This document shows positions 16,941 through 25,924 of a stretch of 64,000 nt of DNA, in pieces; position 1 is the first letter of the stretch, and every line of letters begins with the position of its first letter. Position numbers and translations under genes: made by a program. The stretch comes from Geomonas limicola (GTDB lineage Bacteria; Desulfobacterota; Desulfuromonadia; Geobacterales; Geobacteraceae). Where the stretch lies: positions 180,935 through 244,934 of the forward strand of contig NZ_BLXZ01000009.1 of the NCBI RefSeq assembly GCF_014193675.1, given 5' to 3'. The notes beneath the pieces were generated by a model. It had not been told where the DNA came from. It made no database searches and saw only the letters and a program-made list of their open reading frames with translations.

Positions 16941-17948
16941 ATGCAGAAACGTGTACTTGGGAAAAGCGGTTTGGAGGTTTCGGCATTGGGACTGGGCTGC
17001 ATGGGGATGAGTTATTCTTACGGCCCGCCCAAAGACAAAAAGGAGATGACGACCCTGCTCCAGGCGGCTGTCGAGCGCGGCATCACCTTTTTCGACACCG
17101 CCGAGGTGTACGGACCCTTCACCAACGAGGAACTGGTAGGCGGAGCGCTCACACCGCTACGCGACAAGGTGGTCATTGCCACCAAGTTCGGCTTCGACCT
17201 GAAGCCCCAGGCCGACCCGCGTGGCATGAGCGGCTCCCCCGCCCTGAACAGCCGGCCACAGCACATCAAGGAGGTCGCCGAGGCCTCGCTCAAGCGCCTG
17301 AAGATCGAGGTCATCGACCTCTTCTACCAGCACCGCGTCGATCCGCAGGTACCGATCGAGGAGGTGGCCAGTGCCGTCAAGGAGCTGATCCGGGAGGGAA
17401 AAGTGAAGCACTTCGGCCTTTCCGAGGCGGGGGTCGACACCATCCGGCGGGCGCACGCCGTCCAGCCGGTGACCGCGGTGCAAAGCGAGTACTCACTGTG
17501 GTGGCGCCGCCCCGAGCAAGGGCTTTTGCAGACCCTCGAGGAGCTCGGCATCGGTTTTGTACCCTACAGCCCGCTCGGTCGGGGCTTCCTGACCGGGAAG
17601 ATCGACGCGAACACCAGCTTCGACAGTGCCGATTTCCGCAGCAACCTGCCGCGCTTCACGGCCGAGGCGCGCCAGGCGAACCAGGTGCTCGTCGACCTGA
17701 TCGCCGGCATCGCCGACCGCAGGCGCGCCACCCCGGCCCAGGTATCCCTCGCCTGGCTTTTGGCCCAGAAGCCCTGGATCGTCCCCATCCCCGGCACCAC
17801 CAAGCTGGAGCGGCTGGAGGAAAACATCGGCGCGGTGTCGCTGCAGTTGAGCGCCGACGACCTGCGCGATATCGAGGAGGCCTCCTCGAAGATCCACATC
17901 GAGGGGGAGCGCTATCCGGAACGACTGGAGAAGATAACTGAAGGCTAG
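16941..17948 (+). CDS. Aldo/keto reductase
   Basis: The ATG at 16941 follows a strong SD (AAAGGAGGAG). The 335-residue protein has the (beta/alpha)8 AKR pattern: KRVLGKSGLEVSALGLGCMGM, the catalytic Asp/Tyr in FFDTAEVYGPFTNEE, the catalytic Lys in VIATKFGF, the His in LFYQHRVDPQVPIEE, and the NADPH-binding IPGTTKLERLEENIGAV. It matches the YakC/AKR13-like group, which reduces aldehydes and quinone-like carbonyls with NADPH. It stands alone, so the physiological substrate is unknown. Confidence 0.95.
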   Translation: MQKRVLGKSGLEVSALGLGCMGMSYSYGPPKDKKEMTTLLQAAVERGITFFDTAEVYGPFTNEELVGGALTPLRDKVVIATKFGFDLKPQADPRGMSGSPALNSRPQHIKEVAEASLKRLKIEVIDLFYQHRVDPQVPIEEVASAVKELIREGKVKHFGLSEAGVDTIRRAHAVQPVTAVQSEYSLWWRRPEQGLLQTLEELGIGFVPYSPLGRGFLTGKIDANTSFDSADFRSNLPRFTAEARQANQVLVDLIAGIADRRRATPAQVSLAWLLAQKPWIVPIPGTTKLERLEENIGAVSLQLSADDLRDIEEASSKIHIEGERYPERLEKITEG

Positions 17949-18019
17949 CCAGCTGACCTTCGCACTGCCATTCCAGAAAACCCGCAGCCGCAGAGGGGTG
18001 GCACCACCACTCCTCTGCG

Positions 18020-18316
18020 TTAGACCACTTCGAGGTAGGGATGCATGGCGATCCGGCCGTCGTGGACCCCGCCCCCCCTCACGATCGCGCCGAGCGCAGC
18101 CACGATACCATCGGCGGCGTCATCCGAGGAGATGATCTCGAGCTTCACCTTCTCGGCGACGTTGGCCACCAGTTGGGCCCCGCGAAACACCATCACTCTC
18201 CCCTTCTCATGGCACATGATGGTGCTCTCCATGAAATCCACCACCCCCAGATCCTCGAGAGCGCTCCGCACCTCCTGCACCTTCAACTTAGTCACCACCG
18301 CCTCGATCAATTTCAT
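18020..18316 (-). CDS. Divergent P-II (GlnB-like) regulatory protein
   Basis: The ATG at 18316 (SD AAAGGGGG) gives a 98-residue protein, shorter than the usual 112. The start MKLIEAVVTKLKVQEVRSAL and the core RGAQLVANVAEKVKLEII align with GlnB, as does HDGRIAMHP with the GDGKIFV strand. The uridylylated Tyr51 is Leu, the T-loop GFGRQKG is replaced by IMCHEKG, and the C-terminal arginine-rich strand is missing. It therefore probably binds a nucleotide or other effector but is not controlled by GlnD. No amtB or glnA is adjacent, so it is not a standard nitrogen-operon P-II. Confidence 0.82.
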   Translation of the reverse strand: MKLIEAVVTKLKVQEVRSALEDLGVVDFMESTIMCHEKGRVMVFRGAQLVANVAEKVKLEIISSDDAADGIVAALGAIVRGGGVHDGRIAMHPYLEVV

Positions 18317-18530
18317 GACGTCCCCCTTTGCGTGCTGGACCTGCAGGCTGTCCGTTTCATGGGTCGTGCCAACAGGCAGGCCGCGAACCAGGCCCGTCAT
18401 ATCAGCCAGTTAACCGCGCCACGTGCGCCGCGGTCCACGCAGCTGCCGCTATCTTGTGCAGCACGGCAGCCGCAGCCCGGGAAAGCGGCAGGCCGTTTTG
18501 CCCGACCGCCTCCCCGGTAGCGAGGCTATT

Positions 18531-19940
18531 TCAGAACTTGTAGGTGACCCAGGTGGTTAGGTAGTCGACGTCGCGTCCCGGCCCGGATTCGCGTAGAAAG
18601 GGACCCGCCAGGAAGTGGGCGTAGATCCCCACCAGGCTCAGGTGGCGCTGCACATTCCATTCGCACTGAAGCTGCGGCTGGCTCCCGATGAAGCGTGCTG
18701 AACTGGTCCTACCCGAGCGTACCAGGACCACCGAGTTGTTGTAGATGCCGTCCCGGGTGCTCTCCCGCCAGAAGAAGTCCCAGTTGAGGCTCAAGTTCAC
18801 CCGTTTGGGGAGGTGGAACTCGACCGAGGGGTTGAGGTTTATGAAGTTGCTCGGTCCGACCAGCCCGTTTTCGCTGAAGTAGGCCCCTTTGGGGAACAGC
18901 GGGTTGAAGGTCTCCAGGTCCCGGTCGCGGGGGTCGCGGTCACCGCTTGCGATGTCAGCCTTCAGGGCAAGGCGCGGGGTTGCCGGGAGCTCCTCGAGCC
19001 AGTATCCCGTGTCGGAGGCCGCGGTCCAGGCCCGGATAGAACCGTCGCCGAAGCTCCCCCACTGGTAGAGGAACTCGAAGTTGTAGTCCAGGGGCTTCGC
19101 GGTACGCCAGATGCGGGTACCGAGCGAGTGGCGGGTTTCCCGGGCACTCCCCTGGTCGAAGAGCGCCTGCTTCTTGTACAGGCCGAGGTAGTAGAGATCC
19201 AGGCTGGCCCTGGTCTTCTCCGGCAGGGCCAGGACCGAATAGGCGCCCCACAAGGCCTGGTTGTGGTTGGTGGAATCGTCGAAGCTTGAGCGGTTGCTTT
19301 GCACCGGACGGGTGGCGATACCGTCCAGTGCAAGACCGCCGGCGCGGTAGCTGACCCGGAAGCCGTCGAAGCTCTGGCGCACGTTGGGCCCTTCGCGTAC
19401 CGAGATGATACGCTGGGAGCCGAAGCTCAGTTCCTGCCGCCCGGTGCGCAGGGTGACGGTGCGCTGGGGGCTCCTGACGAGGTCGAGGTCCAGGAACCCC
19501 TGATGCAGATCGAGCAGGTTGCGGTCCACGCCGGGACGGGGGCCGCCGCTACGGCCGTACTCCAGGCTGCTTTGCAGCTGCCCGAACAGGCGGACCCGCT
19601 CGCCCAGGTGCAGGTCGGCATGGAGGAAGTAGCGCTGCAACGAATAGCCGCTGTCCTGGGGCTGTTCCCTCCAGTTGTAGTTCTCGAAAAATTCGTAGCG
19701 CTCCCGCACCTCGCCGCCAAGGCTCAGGTACCAGTCCCCTTCCCTGTCGAGCGGCAGGTACTTGACCGGATCCCAGAAGTCGACCTTTTTCGCAGGGTCC
19801 TTCAGGTAGCGGTAATCCTCGTCGGCCCGGTTCAACTGGTAGTTGGCTACCTGCGGCTCGGTCTGCTGGGCAACGACCGCGGTCGCTGTCCACTGAGCCA
19901 GCAAGACCGTTACCACCCCCGTCAGCAGCAATCGGCCCAT
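18531..19940 (-). CDS. Alginate-export-family outer-membrane porin
   Basis: The 469-residue protein has a signal peptide (~1-24, ending VVAQQ). A barrel rich in alternating aromatic strands follows, with WYLSLGGEVRERYEFFENYN, YFLHADLHLGERVRLFGQL, TLRTGRQELSFGSQRIISVR and a terminal VTYKF. This is the pattern of the AlgE-like alginate-export family (PF13372), an anion-selective barrel also used for other solutes. No alginate synthesis genes are in the window, so export of alginate itself is unlikely. It lies 126 bases downstream of, and co-oriented with, the amidohydrolase gene and may share its transcript. Confidence 0.85.
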   Translation of the reverse strand: MGRLLLTGVVTVLLAQWTATAVVAQQTEPQVANYQLNRADEDYRYLKDPAKKVDFWDPVKYLPLDREGDWYLSLGGEVRERYEFFENYNWREQPQDSGYSLQRYFLHADLHLGERVRLFGQLQSSLEYGRSGGPRPGVDRNLLDLHQGFLDLDLVRSPQRTVTLRTGRQELSFGSQRIISVREGPNVRQSFDGFRVSYRAGGLALDGIATRPVQSNRSSFDDSTNHNQALWGAYSVLALPEKTRASLDLYYLGLYKKQALFDQGSARETRHSLGTRIWRTAKPLDYNFEFLYQWGSFGDGSIRAWTAASDTGYWLEELPATPRLALKADIASGDRDPRDRDLETFNPLFPKGAYFSENGLVGPSNFINLNPSVEFHLPKRVNLSLNWDFFWRESTRDGIYNNSVVLVRSGRTSSARFIGSQPQLQCEWNVQRHLSLVGIYAHFLAGPFLRESGPGRDVDYLTTWVTYKF

Positions 19941-20066
19941 ATCCCCTCCCCTTCCCGCTGCGGATCCCCCCCAATGCAGCGGGAGTGCCGTCGGTCCGCG
20001 GACGAGCGCCCCGGGATCAGAACCCCCTCACCCCCTGGCCCCTGATCCCTTCCCTCGTCCCCGACT

Positions 20067-21869
20067 CTAGAATGCGAAGCAGTCGCAGCCGATCCCCCAC
20101 AGGGGGAAGTGGCGCCGCTCCGCCCGGCTCACCGCGGCGCAGCCGCAGGCCTGCCTGGCGTGCCCACCGGCCGCCGTGTAGTGGTAGCCGCCGTAGCGCC
20201 CCACCGGCGACCAGTTTGGGCTCACCGGCAAGGACGGCGGTGCGAGGTTGCCGAACTCTCCTGCCCCGTACACCACCTTGCCGTCCACCATGGTGAGCAG
20301 CGACTCTATCCCCTTGATCTCCTGCTCGGCAACGGTGAGGTAGTCGGACGAGAGCACCGCGAGGTCGGCGAACTGGCCGGGGACCAACCTACCCTTCGCG
20401 TCCTCCTCGCCGGAAAACCAGCTGCTCCCCACCGTGTAGAGCCTGAGGGCGGCAAGCCGGTCCAGGCGGTTTTTCTCGGGGTAGAGCTGCAGCCCCCCCA
20501 CGGTGCGGCCGGTGACCAGCCAGTACAGGGACACCCAGGGGTTGTAGCTTGCCACCCGGGTCGCATCGGTACCGGCACCGACCGGAATCCCCATCTCCAG
20601 CATCCTCGCCACAGGCGGCGCTTGCTCGGCGGCCTCGTGGCCGTAGCGCTCCCTGAAGTACTCTCCCTGGAAGGCCATGCGGTCCTGGATGGCGATGCCG
20701 CCACCCAGCGCCCGTACCCTTTCCAGGTTGCCGGGGGTGATGGTTTCGGCGTGGTCGAAGAACCAGCGCAGCCCGGCAAAGGGGACCTCGCGGTTCACCG
20801 CCTCGAAGACCTCGAGGAACCGTGAGATCGATTCGTCGTAGGTGGCGTGCAGCCTAAAGGGCCAGCGCCGCTCGACCAGCAGGCGCACCACCCGGGTAAG
20901 CTCCGCCTCGAGCTGGGGCAGGAGATCGGGACGCGGCTGCAGGAAATCCTCGAAGTCCGCCGCCGAGAAAACCAGCATCTCGCCGGCGCCGTTCAGCCGG
21001 TAGAAGTCGTCCCCCTGGCCGGGGGTCAGGGAATTCACCCAGGTACTGAAGTCTGCCAGCTCCGCCGTGGGGTGCTGGGTGAACAGGTTGTAGGCGATGC
21101 GCAGGGTCATCTCGCGGTCCCGGGCCAGTTGGCCGATCACCTGGTAATCGTCCGGGAAGTTCTGGAAACCGCCCCCCGCGTCGATGATGCTGGTAAGCCC
21201 GAAGCGGTTCAGCTCGCGCATGAAATGGCGCGTCGAGTTCACCTGGTCCTCGAAGGAGAGCTTCGGCCCTTTGGCGAGACTTGCGTAGAGGAGCATCGCG
21301 TTCGGCTTGGCGATGAGGAGACCGGTGGGGTTGCCGGCCCGGTCCCGCTCGATCGCGCCCCCCGGCGGGTCGGGGGTCTCCCGGTCGTAGCCCAACTGGT
21401 TGAGCGCCGCCTTGTTGAGCAGCGCGCGGTCGTAGAGGTGCAGGACGAAGACCGGGGTGTCGGGGGCCGCCTCGTTGAGCTCTGCCAGGGTCGGCATGCG
21501 GCGCTCGGCGAACTGGAACTCCGTCCAGCCACCGATTACCCGCACCCACTGGGGGGGCGGCGTGCGCTGGGCCTGCTCGCGCAGCATCCTCAGTGCGTCG
21601 GCGAGGGAGGGGACCCCGTCCCAGCGTAGCTCCAGGTTGAAGTTGAGGCCGCCGCGGATCACGTGCAGGTGCGAGTCGTTGAGCCCCGGGACCACCCGGC
21701 GTCCCTTGAGGTCGATGCACCGGGTCTCCCCGTCGGCCGATTGAAGCAGTTCCTCCCCACCTATCTCCGTTATCCGCCCTCCGCTGACCGCCAGCGCCGA
21801 GACTTGCGGGGTTTTCTCGTCGAGCGTCGTTATCGCTCCGTGGTGCAAAATGATTTCAGGTGCGCTCAT
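20067..21869 (-). CDS. YtcJ-like metal-dependent amidohydrolase
   Basis: The ATG at 21869 (GGAGG, seven-base spacing) gives a 600-residue protein of the Amidohydro_3 family. The metal-binding HxH sits in VVPGLNDSHLHVIRGG. Further ligands are HATYDES, FFDHAETITPGNLERV and GTDATRVASYNPW, and the typical end motif is GQFADLAVLSSDYL. There is no signal peptide, so it should be cytosolic. Such enzymes hydrolyse C-N bonds of amides, ureides or cyclic substrates. Oddly, the C-terminal tail adds several cysteines (ACGCAAV, IGCDCFAF). It is followed by a porin gene and preceded by a YcaC-like hydrolase gene, all on the minus strand. Confidence 0.9.
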   Translation of the reverse strand: MSAPEIILHHGAITTLDEKTPQVSALAVSGGRITEIGGEELLQSADGETRCIDLKGRRVVPGLNDSHLHVIRGGLNFNLELRWDGVPSLADALRMLREQAQRTPPPQWVRVIGGWTEFQFAERRMPTLAELNEAAPDTPVFVLHLYDRALLNKAALNQLGYDRETPDPPGGAIERDRAGNPTGLLIAKPNAMLLYASLAKGPKLSFEDQVNSTRHFMRELNRFGLTSIIDAGGGFQNFPDDYQVIGQLARDREMTLRIAYNLFTQHPTAELADFSTWVNSLTPGQGDDFYRLNGAGEMLVFSAADFEDFLQPRPDLLPQLEAELTRVVRLLVERRWPFRLHATYDESISRFLEVFEAVNREVPFAGLRWFFDHAETITPGNLERVRALGGGIAIQDRMAFQGEYFRERYGHEAAEQAPPVARMLEMGIPVGAGTDATRVASYNPWVSLYWLVTGRTVGGLQLYPEKNRLDRLAALRLYTVGSSWFSGEEDAKGRLVPGQFADLAVLSSDYLTVAEQEIKGIESLLTMVDGKVVYGAGEFGNLAPPSLPVSPNWSPVGRYGGYHYTAAGGHARQACGCAAVSRAERRHFPLWGIGCDCFAF

Positions 21870-22108
21870 CACGTGCCTCCGTGGGGGGGGCTCGCGCCTG
21901 CGGGCTACGCGTTTCCGCTGCCTGATGCCCCGGTCAGTGCGGCTGGCAGCCGGTTGGCGGCACGGGGCACTGAGCACAGGGAGAACCTCCCCTTTCGAGC
22001 GTTCTCCGGGTGCTCCGCGTCTTACCGGCCTGCCTCCCGGTCCTTACGCCGGCGATTCAGGGAACCAGGAGGTGCCGCAGGCGGCTCCCCACCTTCCCGT
22101 TCACGCCG

Positions 22109-22789
22109 TTACTTGCCGAGTTCCTTTTGGCCTTCGCTTGCATGCTCCCCGAGCATGCTCTTCGCGTAGTTGATCCCCAGGCCGTACCCGCCGGCGTGCT
22201 CCTTGGCCAGGGTCATCACGGCGTTGTAGGTCTCCTGGCGCGCCCAGTCCCGCTGCCACTCCAGCATCACCTGGAGCCAGGTCATCGGGACGGCGCCAGC
22301 CTGGATCATGCGCTGGATCGCCATCTCGTGCGCCTCGCTGGTGACCCCGGCCGAGGCGTCGGTGACGATGTAGACCTCGAAGCCGTCATCGAGCGCCGAG
22401 AGCGCAGCGGTTGCCAGACAGACCTCGGTCCAAAGAGCCGCCATGACGACCTTCTTGCGATCCGTTGCACGCACCGCCTCGACCACCTTGGGATCTTCCC
22501 AGCTGTTCATGGTGGTGCGGTCGATGGGATCCACCGTGGGATACACCTCCTGGACCGTGGCGAAGAGCGGGCCGGAGAAGCTCTTGGCGGCCACGGTGGT
22601 GAGGACGACGGGAACGTTGAAGATCTTGGCGGACTTGGCGAGGCCGGTTACGTTGTTGATGAGCAGCTGAACATCCATGGAGTGTGAAGCGAAAGCCATC
22701 TGAGGTTGGTGATCGATGAGCAGAAGCGACGAATTCTGAGGGGTTAACAGGCGTGGGCTCGGCCCACCCTTTGCGATCGAGTTTGCCAT
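22109..22789 (-). CDS. YcaC-like isochorismatase-family hydrolase
   Basis: The ATG at 22789 (AAAGGAGG, eight-base spacing) gives 226 residues. The cysteine-hydrolase triad is visible: Asp in SLLLIDHQPQMAF, a Lys region near ATDRKKVVMAALW, and the nucleophile Cys in TEVCLATAALSALDDGF. VYIVTDASAGVTSEAHEMA and MTWLQVMLEWQRDWAR match YcaC rather than the pncA or true isochorismatase branch. The substrate of YcaC-type proteins is unsettled. It lies 239 bases upstream of the amidohydrolase gene on the same strand. The two may act in sequence on an amide-type compound, which is an inference from gene order. Confidence 0.9.
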   Translation of the reverse strand: MANSIAKGGPSPRLLTPQNSSLLLIDHQPQMAFASHSMDVQLLINNVTGLAKSAKIFNVPVVLTTVAAKSFSGPLFATVQEVYPTVDPIDRTTMNSWEDPKVVEAVRATDRKKVVMAALWTEVCLATAALSALDDGFEVYIVTDASAGVTSEAHEMAIQRMIQAGAVPMTWLQVMLEWQRDWARQETYNAVMTLAKEHAGGYGLGINYAKSMLGEHASEGQKELGK

Positions 22790-23083
22790 GGTCGTGCCTC
22801 CTTTGCGTTGCACCTGTCGGCCGATTGCCGACTTCCACATTTTACTCCTGTTGCCGCAAAGGGGGTTCGTTTCTTTCGACACCCTCCACAGGTATGCCCG
22901 CCAGGCCCTGGGGAGCCGGGCGGGTTCCTCGGCAACAAAAAGCTTTCCGAAGCAGAAACCGCCCGGGCAGCCGTCCCTCCTGATTTTTTCTTTTCAGCTG
23001 ACAGACAGGTGCCGATATGTTATTCGGTAGCGCCGCATGCTAACCCTCCCCCCCCGTAACGTTCGGGGCAACTGGAGACCGCG

Positions 23084-24104
23084 ATGAGCCGCACGTTCAG
23101 TATCCAAAACAGATCAGACCGGGAACTGCTGGCACAGCAGATCAGCCGGCAGTTCGAGGAGGCGGGGAAGTCGGAGCACCTTCCCGACCCGACCCGCTTC
23201 CTCTCCTACCTCAACGTGGCGCTCGAGAACCGGTCCCCCACCCTTTTGCTGAGTTACCTCACCTGGTGCCAGGGGAGCGCAACGGACCCCTCCGGCGGGT
23301 TCCTCAGAGCGATCGAGCTGCTGCGCGATACCCTGGCAAGCGCCCTGGAACCCGCCCAGGCGCCCGCCGCAGGCAACTGCATCGACCTGGTACTTAGGTG
23401 CGCTGGTCCAGCAACCGGCGGCCGACACCTCCTTTCTTCCGGAAGGGTCCCCGCTCTCCGACCTGGCCCGGCGCTACCTCGCCGCGCTCCTGGCCGGTGA
23501 GCGAAGTGAAGCGACCCGCACCATCCTCTTCGAGGCGGACCGCGGCACCAGTATCGAGCAGATCTACCTTGAGGTACTCCAGCCGGTGCAGTACGAGGTG
23601 GGGAGGCTCTGGCAGCTGAACCGGGTCACCGTCGCCTTGGAACACTTCTGCACCGCGGTTACCCAAAACATCATGCTCGAGCTCTACTCAAAGATCATCT
23701 CCGGGAAAAGGGTGGGAAAAAGCGTGCTCTCCTGCTGTGCAGGTGCGGAACTGCACGAGGTGGGGATCCGCATGGTGAACGACTTCTTCGAGATGGCCGG
23801 CTGGGACAGCTACTACCTTGGTGCCGGGGTGGCTCCCGAGCAGCTGATCGAGGCCTTTTGCTCCCGCAACCCCGACCTGGTCGCCATTTCGGCCACCATG
23901 ACCTACCATGTCCCAACCGTCGCCGACTTGGTCCGTGCGGTGCGAGAGGCGGATCCCTCCCGACGCACCCGGATCGTGGTGGGAGGCGCCCCCTTTACCC
24001 GCAACCCGGGACTCTGGCGGAGCGTCGGCGCGGACGGCTGGGCACCCGACGCCGAGCGGGCCATTAAGCTGGCCCAGGAACTGGTCGCATTGGAGCAGCC
24101 ATGA
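23084..24104 (+). CDS. Cobalamin-binding putative photoreceptor, interrupted by a +1 frameshift
   Basis: The ATG at 23084 (SD GGAG) opens a frame that encodes an N-terminal helical region. At about 23396 coding continuity moves to the +1 frame; removing one base at CTTAGG restores a single ~339-residue protein. The second part carries the four-helix B12 cap with LWQLNRVTVALEHF, an exact W-x9-EH motif, the signature of CarH-type light-sensing cobalamin proteins. A Rossmann B12-binding domain follows, with ELHEVG (ExHxxG, lower-ligand His) and VVGGAPFTRNP. It overlaps the downstream kinase gene by four bases (ATGA). It may be a genuine mutation, a sequencing error or a programmed shift. A downstream start in the second frame (ATG 23586) would lose half of the cap. 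Confidence 0.8.
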
Positions 24105-25300
24105 GCCTCACGGAGACAGCGGTCACCCGGGGTTTGGCCGTCATCTGTGACGATGCCGACACGGTGGACTGCGTACTGAAAAACGACTTTTCGCTGGCCA
24201 CCACCCTCGCCCCCGGCGACCTGGTCACCAGCATCTTCGACGACCAGAACCAGGGGAAGGCCCTGCAGTTCTTCCACGAGGCGAGAAGCCTCGGGGCCGC
24301 CTTTGACTGGGAGCTGGTGGTCTGCCTGGGGAGCGGCCCGGTGGCCCTGCACTGCGCAGCGGCAACGCTCGAGGGGGGCCTGCTGGTGATCGTCGCCGGC
24401 ACCCGCGATTCGACCTTCACCATGATCGAGGAACTGCTCAGGATCAACAACGAGCAGACCAACAGCATGAGGATCCTGGTGAAGGATCTCCAGGTGGCCT
24501 CCCGCCGGCTCAAGGAGCGCGACCGGAGCACCTACGACGCCATGACCACCCTGAACAGCCAGATGGCCTCGATGCAGCGGGAGCTGATCAAGAAAAACCG
24601 CGAACTGGCCGAGCTGAACCAGCAGAAGAACTACCTGCTCGGCATGGCTTCGCACGACCTCAGGACGCCGCTCAACTCGATTGCGCTCATCGCGCAGTAC
24701 CTGCAGACCGCCAAGGGTAACGTGCTTGACCAGGAAACCCTCGAGATGGTGGACGCCATCCGCACCTCCAGCAAATTCATGGCGACGCTGATCGACGACC
24801 TGTTGGACCTGACCAAGATCGAGGCGGGGAATCTGGAACTGCACCGGACCCGCTTCGCGCTCCTCCCGTTTCTGGACAAGGTAGTCCAGCGCAACGCGAC
24901 CCTCGCCCACTCAAAGCAGATCGCAATCGTGCACCAGGCCGCGGCCGAAGTGGAGATCGAGGTGCACTGGGACGCCATCAAGATCGAGCAGGTGCTGAAC
25001 AACATCCTGGGAAACGCCGTCAAGTTCAGTTCGGCGGGATCCACGGTGACGGTGAGCACCACGGCCTGCGCAGGGACCGCGGTCATCGAGGTGCGCGACG
25101 AGGGGACCGGGATGAGCGCTGCCGAACTGGAGCGGATCTTCACCCCCTTTGCGGCGGGAAAAGAGGGGACCGGCGGCGAGAAGAGCACCGGCCTGGGGCT
25201 CGCCATCGCCCGGCGCATCGTGGAAGGGCACGGAGGAACCATCGACGTGATATCTGCCGAAAAGGTGGGAACCACCTTCACGATAACCCTGCCGGTGTGA
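24101..25300 (+). CDS. Soluble sensor histidine kinase coupled to the B12-binding protein
   Basis: The 399-residue protein has an N-terminal ~110-residue PAS-like region (GLAVICDDADTVDCVLKNDF; FDWELVVCLG). A coiled coil (~115-175) follows, then HisKA with H185 in MASHDLRTPLNSI, and HATPase motifs VLNNILGNAVKF, DEGTGMS and GLGLAIARRIVEGHGG. No membrane segment is present. Translation is coupled to the cobalamin-binding gene (ATGA overlap), so the B12 protein is probably its signal input. No response regulator is adjacent; the output partner must lie elsewhere. Confidence 0.92.
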   Translation: MSLTETAVTRGLAVICDDADTVDCVLKNDFSLATTLAPGDLVTSIFDDQNQGKALQFFHEARSLGAAFDWELVVCLGSGPVALHCAAATLEGGLLVIVAGTRDSTFTMIEELLRINNEQTNSMRILVKDLQVASRRLKERDRSTYDAMTTLNSQMASMQRELIKKNRELAELNQQKNYLLGMASHDLRTPLNSIALIAQYLQTAKGNVLDQETLEMVDAIRTSSKFMATLIDDLLDLTKIEAGNLELHRTRFALLPFLDKVVQRNATLAHSKQIAIVHQAAAEVEIEVHWDAIKIEQVLNNILGNAVKFSSAGSTVTVSTTACAGTAVIEVRDEGTGMSAAELERIFTPFAAGKEGTGGEKSTGLGLAIARRIVEGHGGTIDVISAEKVGTTFTITLPV

Positions 25301-25328
25301 GCCGGACGTCCTCTGAAGGCTTAACGGG

Positions 25329-25571
25329 TCAGGTTGCCAGCGCCTCCAAAACAGGCCCAAGCGGCGTGCCGCAGTACGGGCAGACGGTACAACTCGGAGA
25401 GACGTAGCGCCGGCAGTACGCGAAACTGCACTGTTTGGGGCGCACCTTGGCGACAAAGCTCATCTCTTTTTCGGCGGCCTGTTTCAACGCCTGGCACTCC
25501 AGTGCCTCCTCCATCTGACGCCGGCGCTTCTCGACGTTCTCCGCCTTCTTCTCTTTACCGCGTTTGGACAT
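25329..25571 (-). CDS. Small zinc-ribbon protein (80 aa)
   Basis: A basic, lysine/arginine/glutamate-rich helical N-terminus (about 1-35) precedes a four-cysteine ribbon (CSFAYC, then CTVCPYC; six Cys in all near residues 48-67). AGGAG lies four bases upstream of the ATG. It resembles short zinc-ribbon proteins of unknown role, probably binding Zn and nucleic acid or protein. It converges with the kinase gene. Confidence 0.7.
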   Translation of the reverse strand: MSKRGKEKKAENVEKRRRQMEEALECQALKQAAEKEMSFVAKVRPKQCSFAYCRRYVSPSCTVCPYCGTPLGPVLEALAT

Positions 25572-25924
25572 CTACTCCTCGACCTCCCCATCCCGCGACA
25601 ACCGGATCACCTGTCGTTCTCAGAGATGGCAGTGTAGTAAGGTAGGTGCGACGGCGCAGGTCTGCCCCTGCAGGGGCGAATCAGCGTGCGCCCGCCGCGC
25701 CGGCAGGCGCGTACGACGCACCATGGCGAGCATTCAATCCTCTCATTCGGCCTTCGGCCGCCACTGCCGCTGGCAGGTGGACGAAGGGTTCTTCGCCCCT
25801 ACGGCCGGTAGCGGAGACACCTTCGAAGACCTGCGGCCTCCGTTGGTATCACACAAATCCGACGGCGCCAAGAACTCTCTGTCCTTGCCAGTTCCGTGTA
25901 CCTGCCCCTACCCTCCTCGATACT

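Noticed and set aside
20013..20049. GGGATCAG/CTGATCCC hairpin after the porin-amidohydrolase junction
   Set aside because: The arms are separated by about 21 bases of C-rich sequence and no T-run follows, so it is not called a terminator.
22790..23083. Cobalamin riboswitch upstream of the B12-binding gene
   Set aside because: The B12-box (GCCACTG-type) and the expected core are absent. The region shows only ordinary GC-rich sequence.
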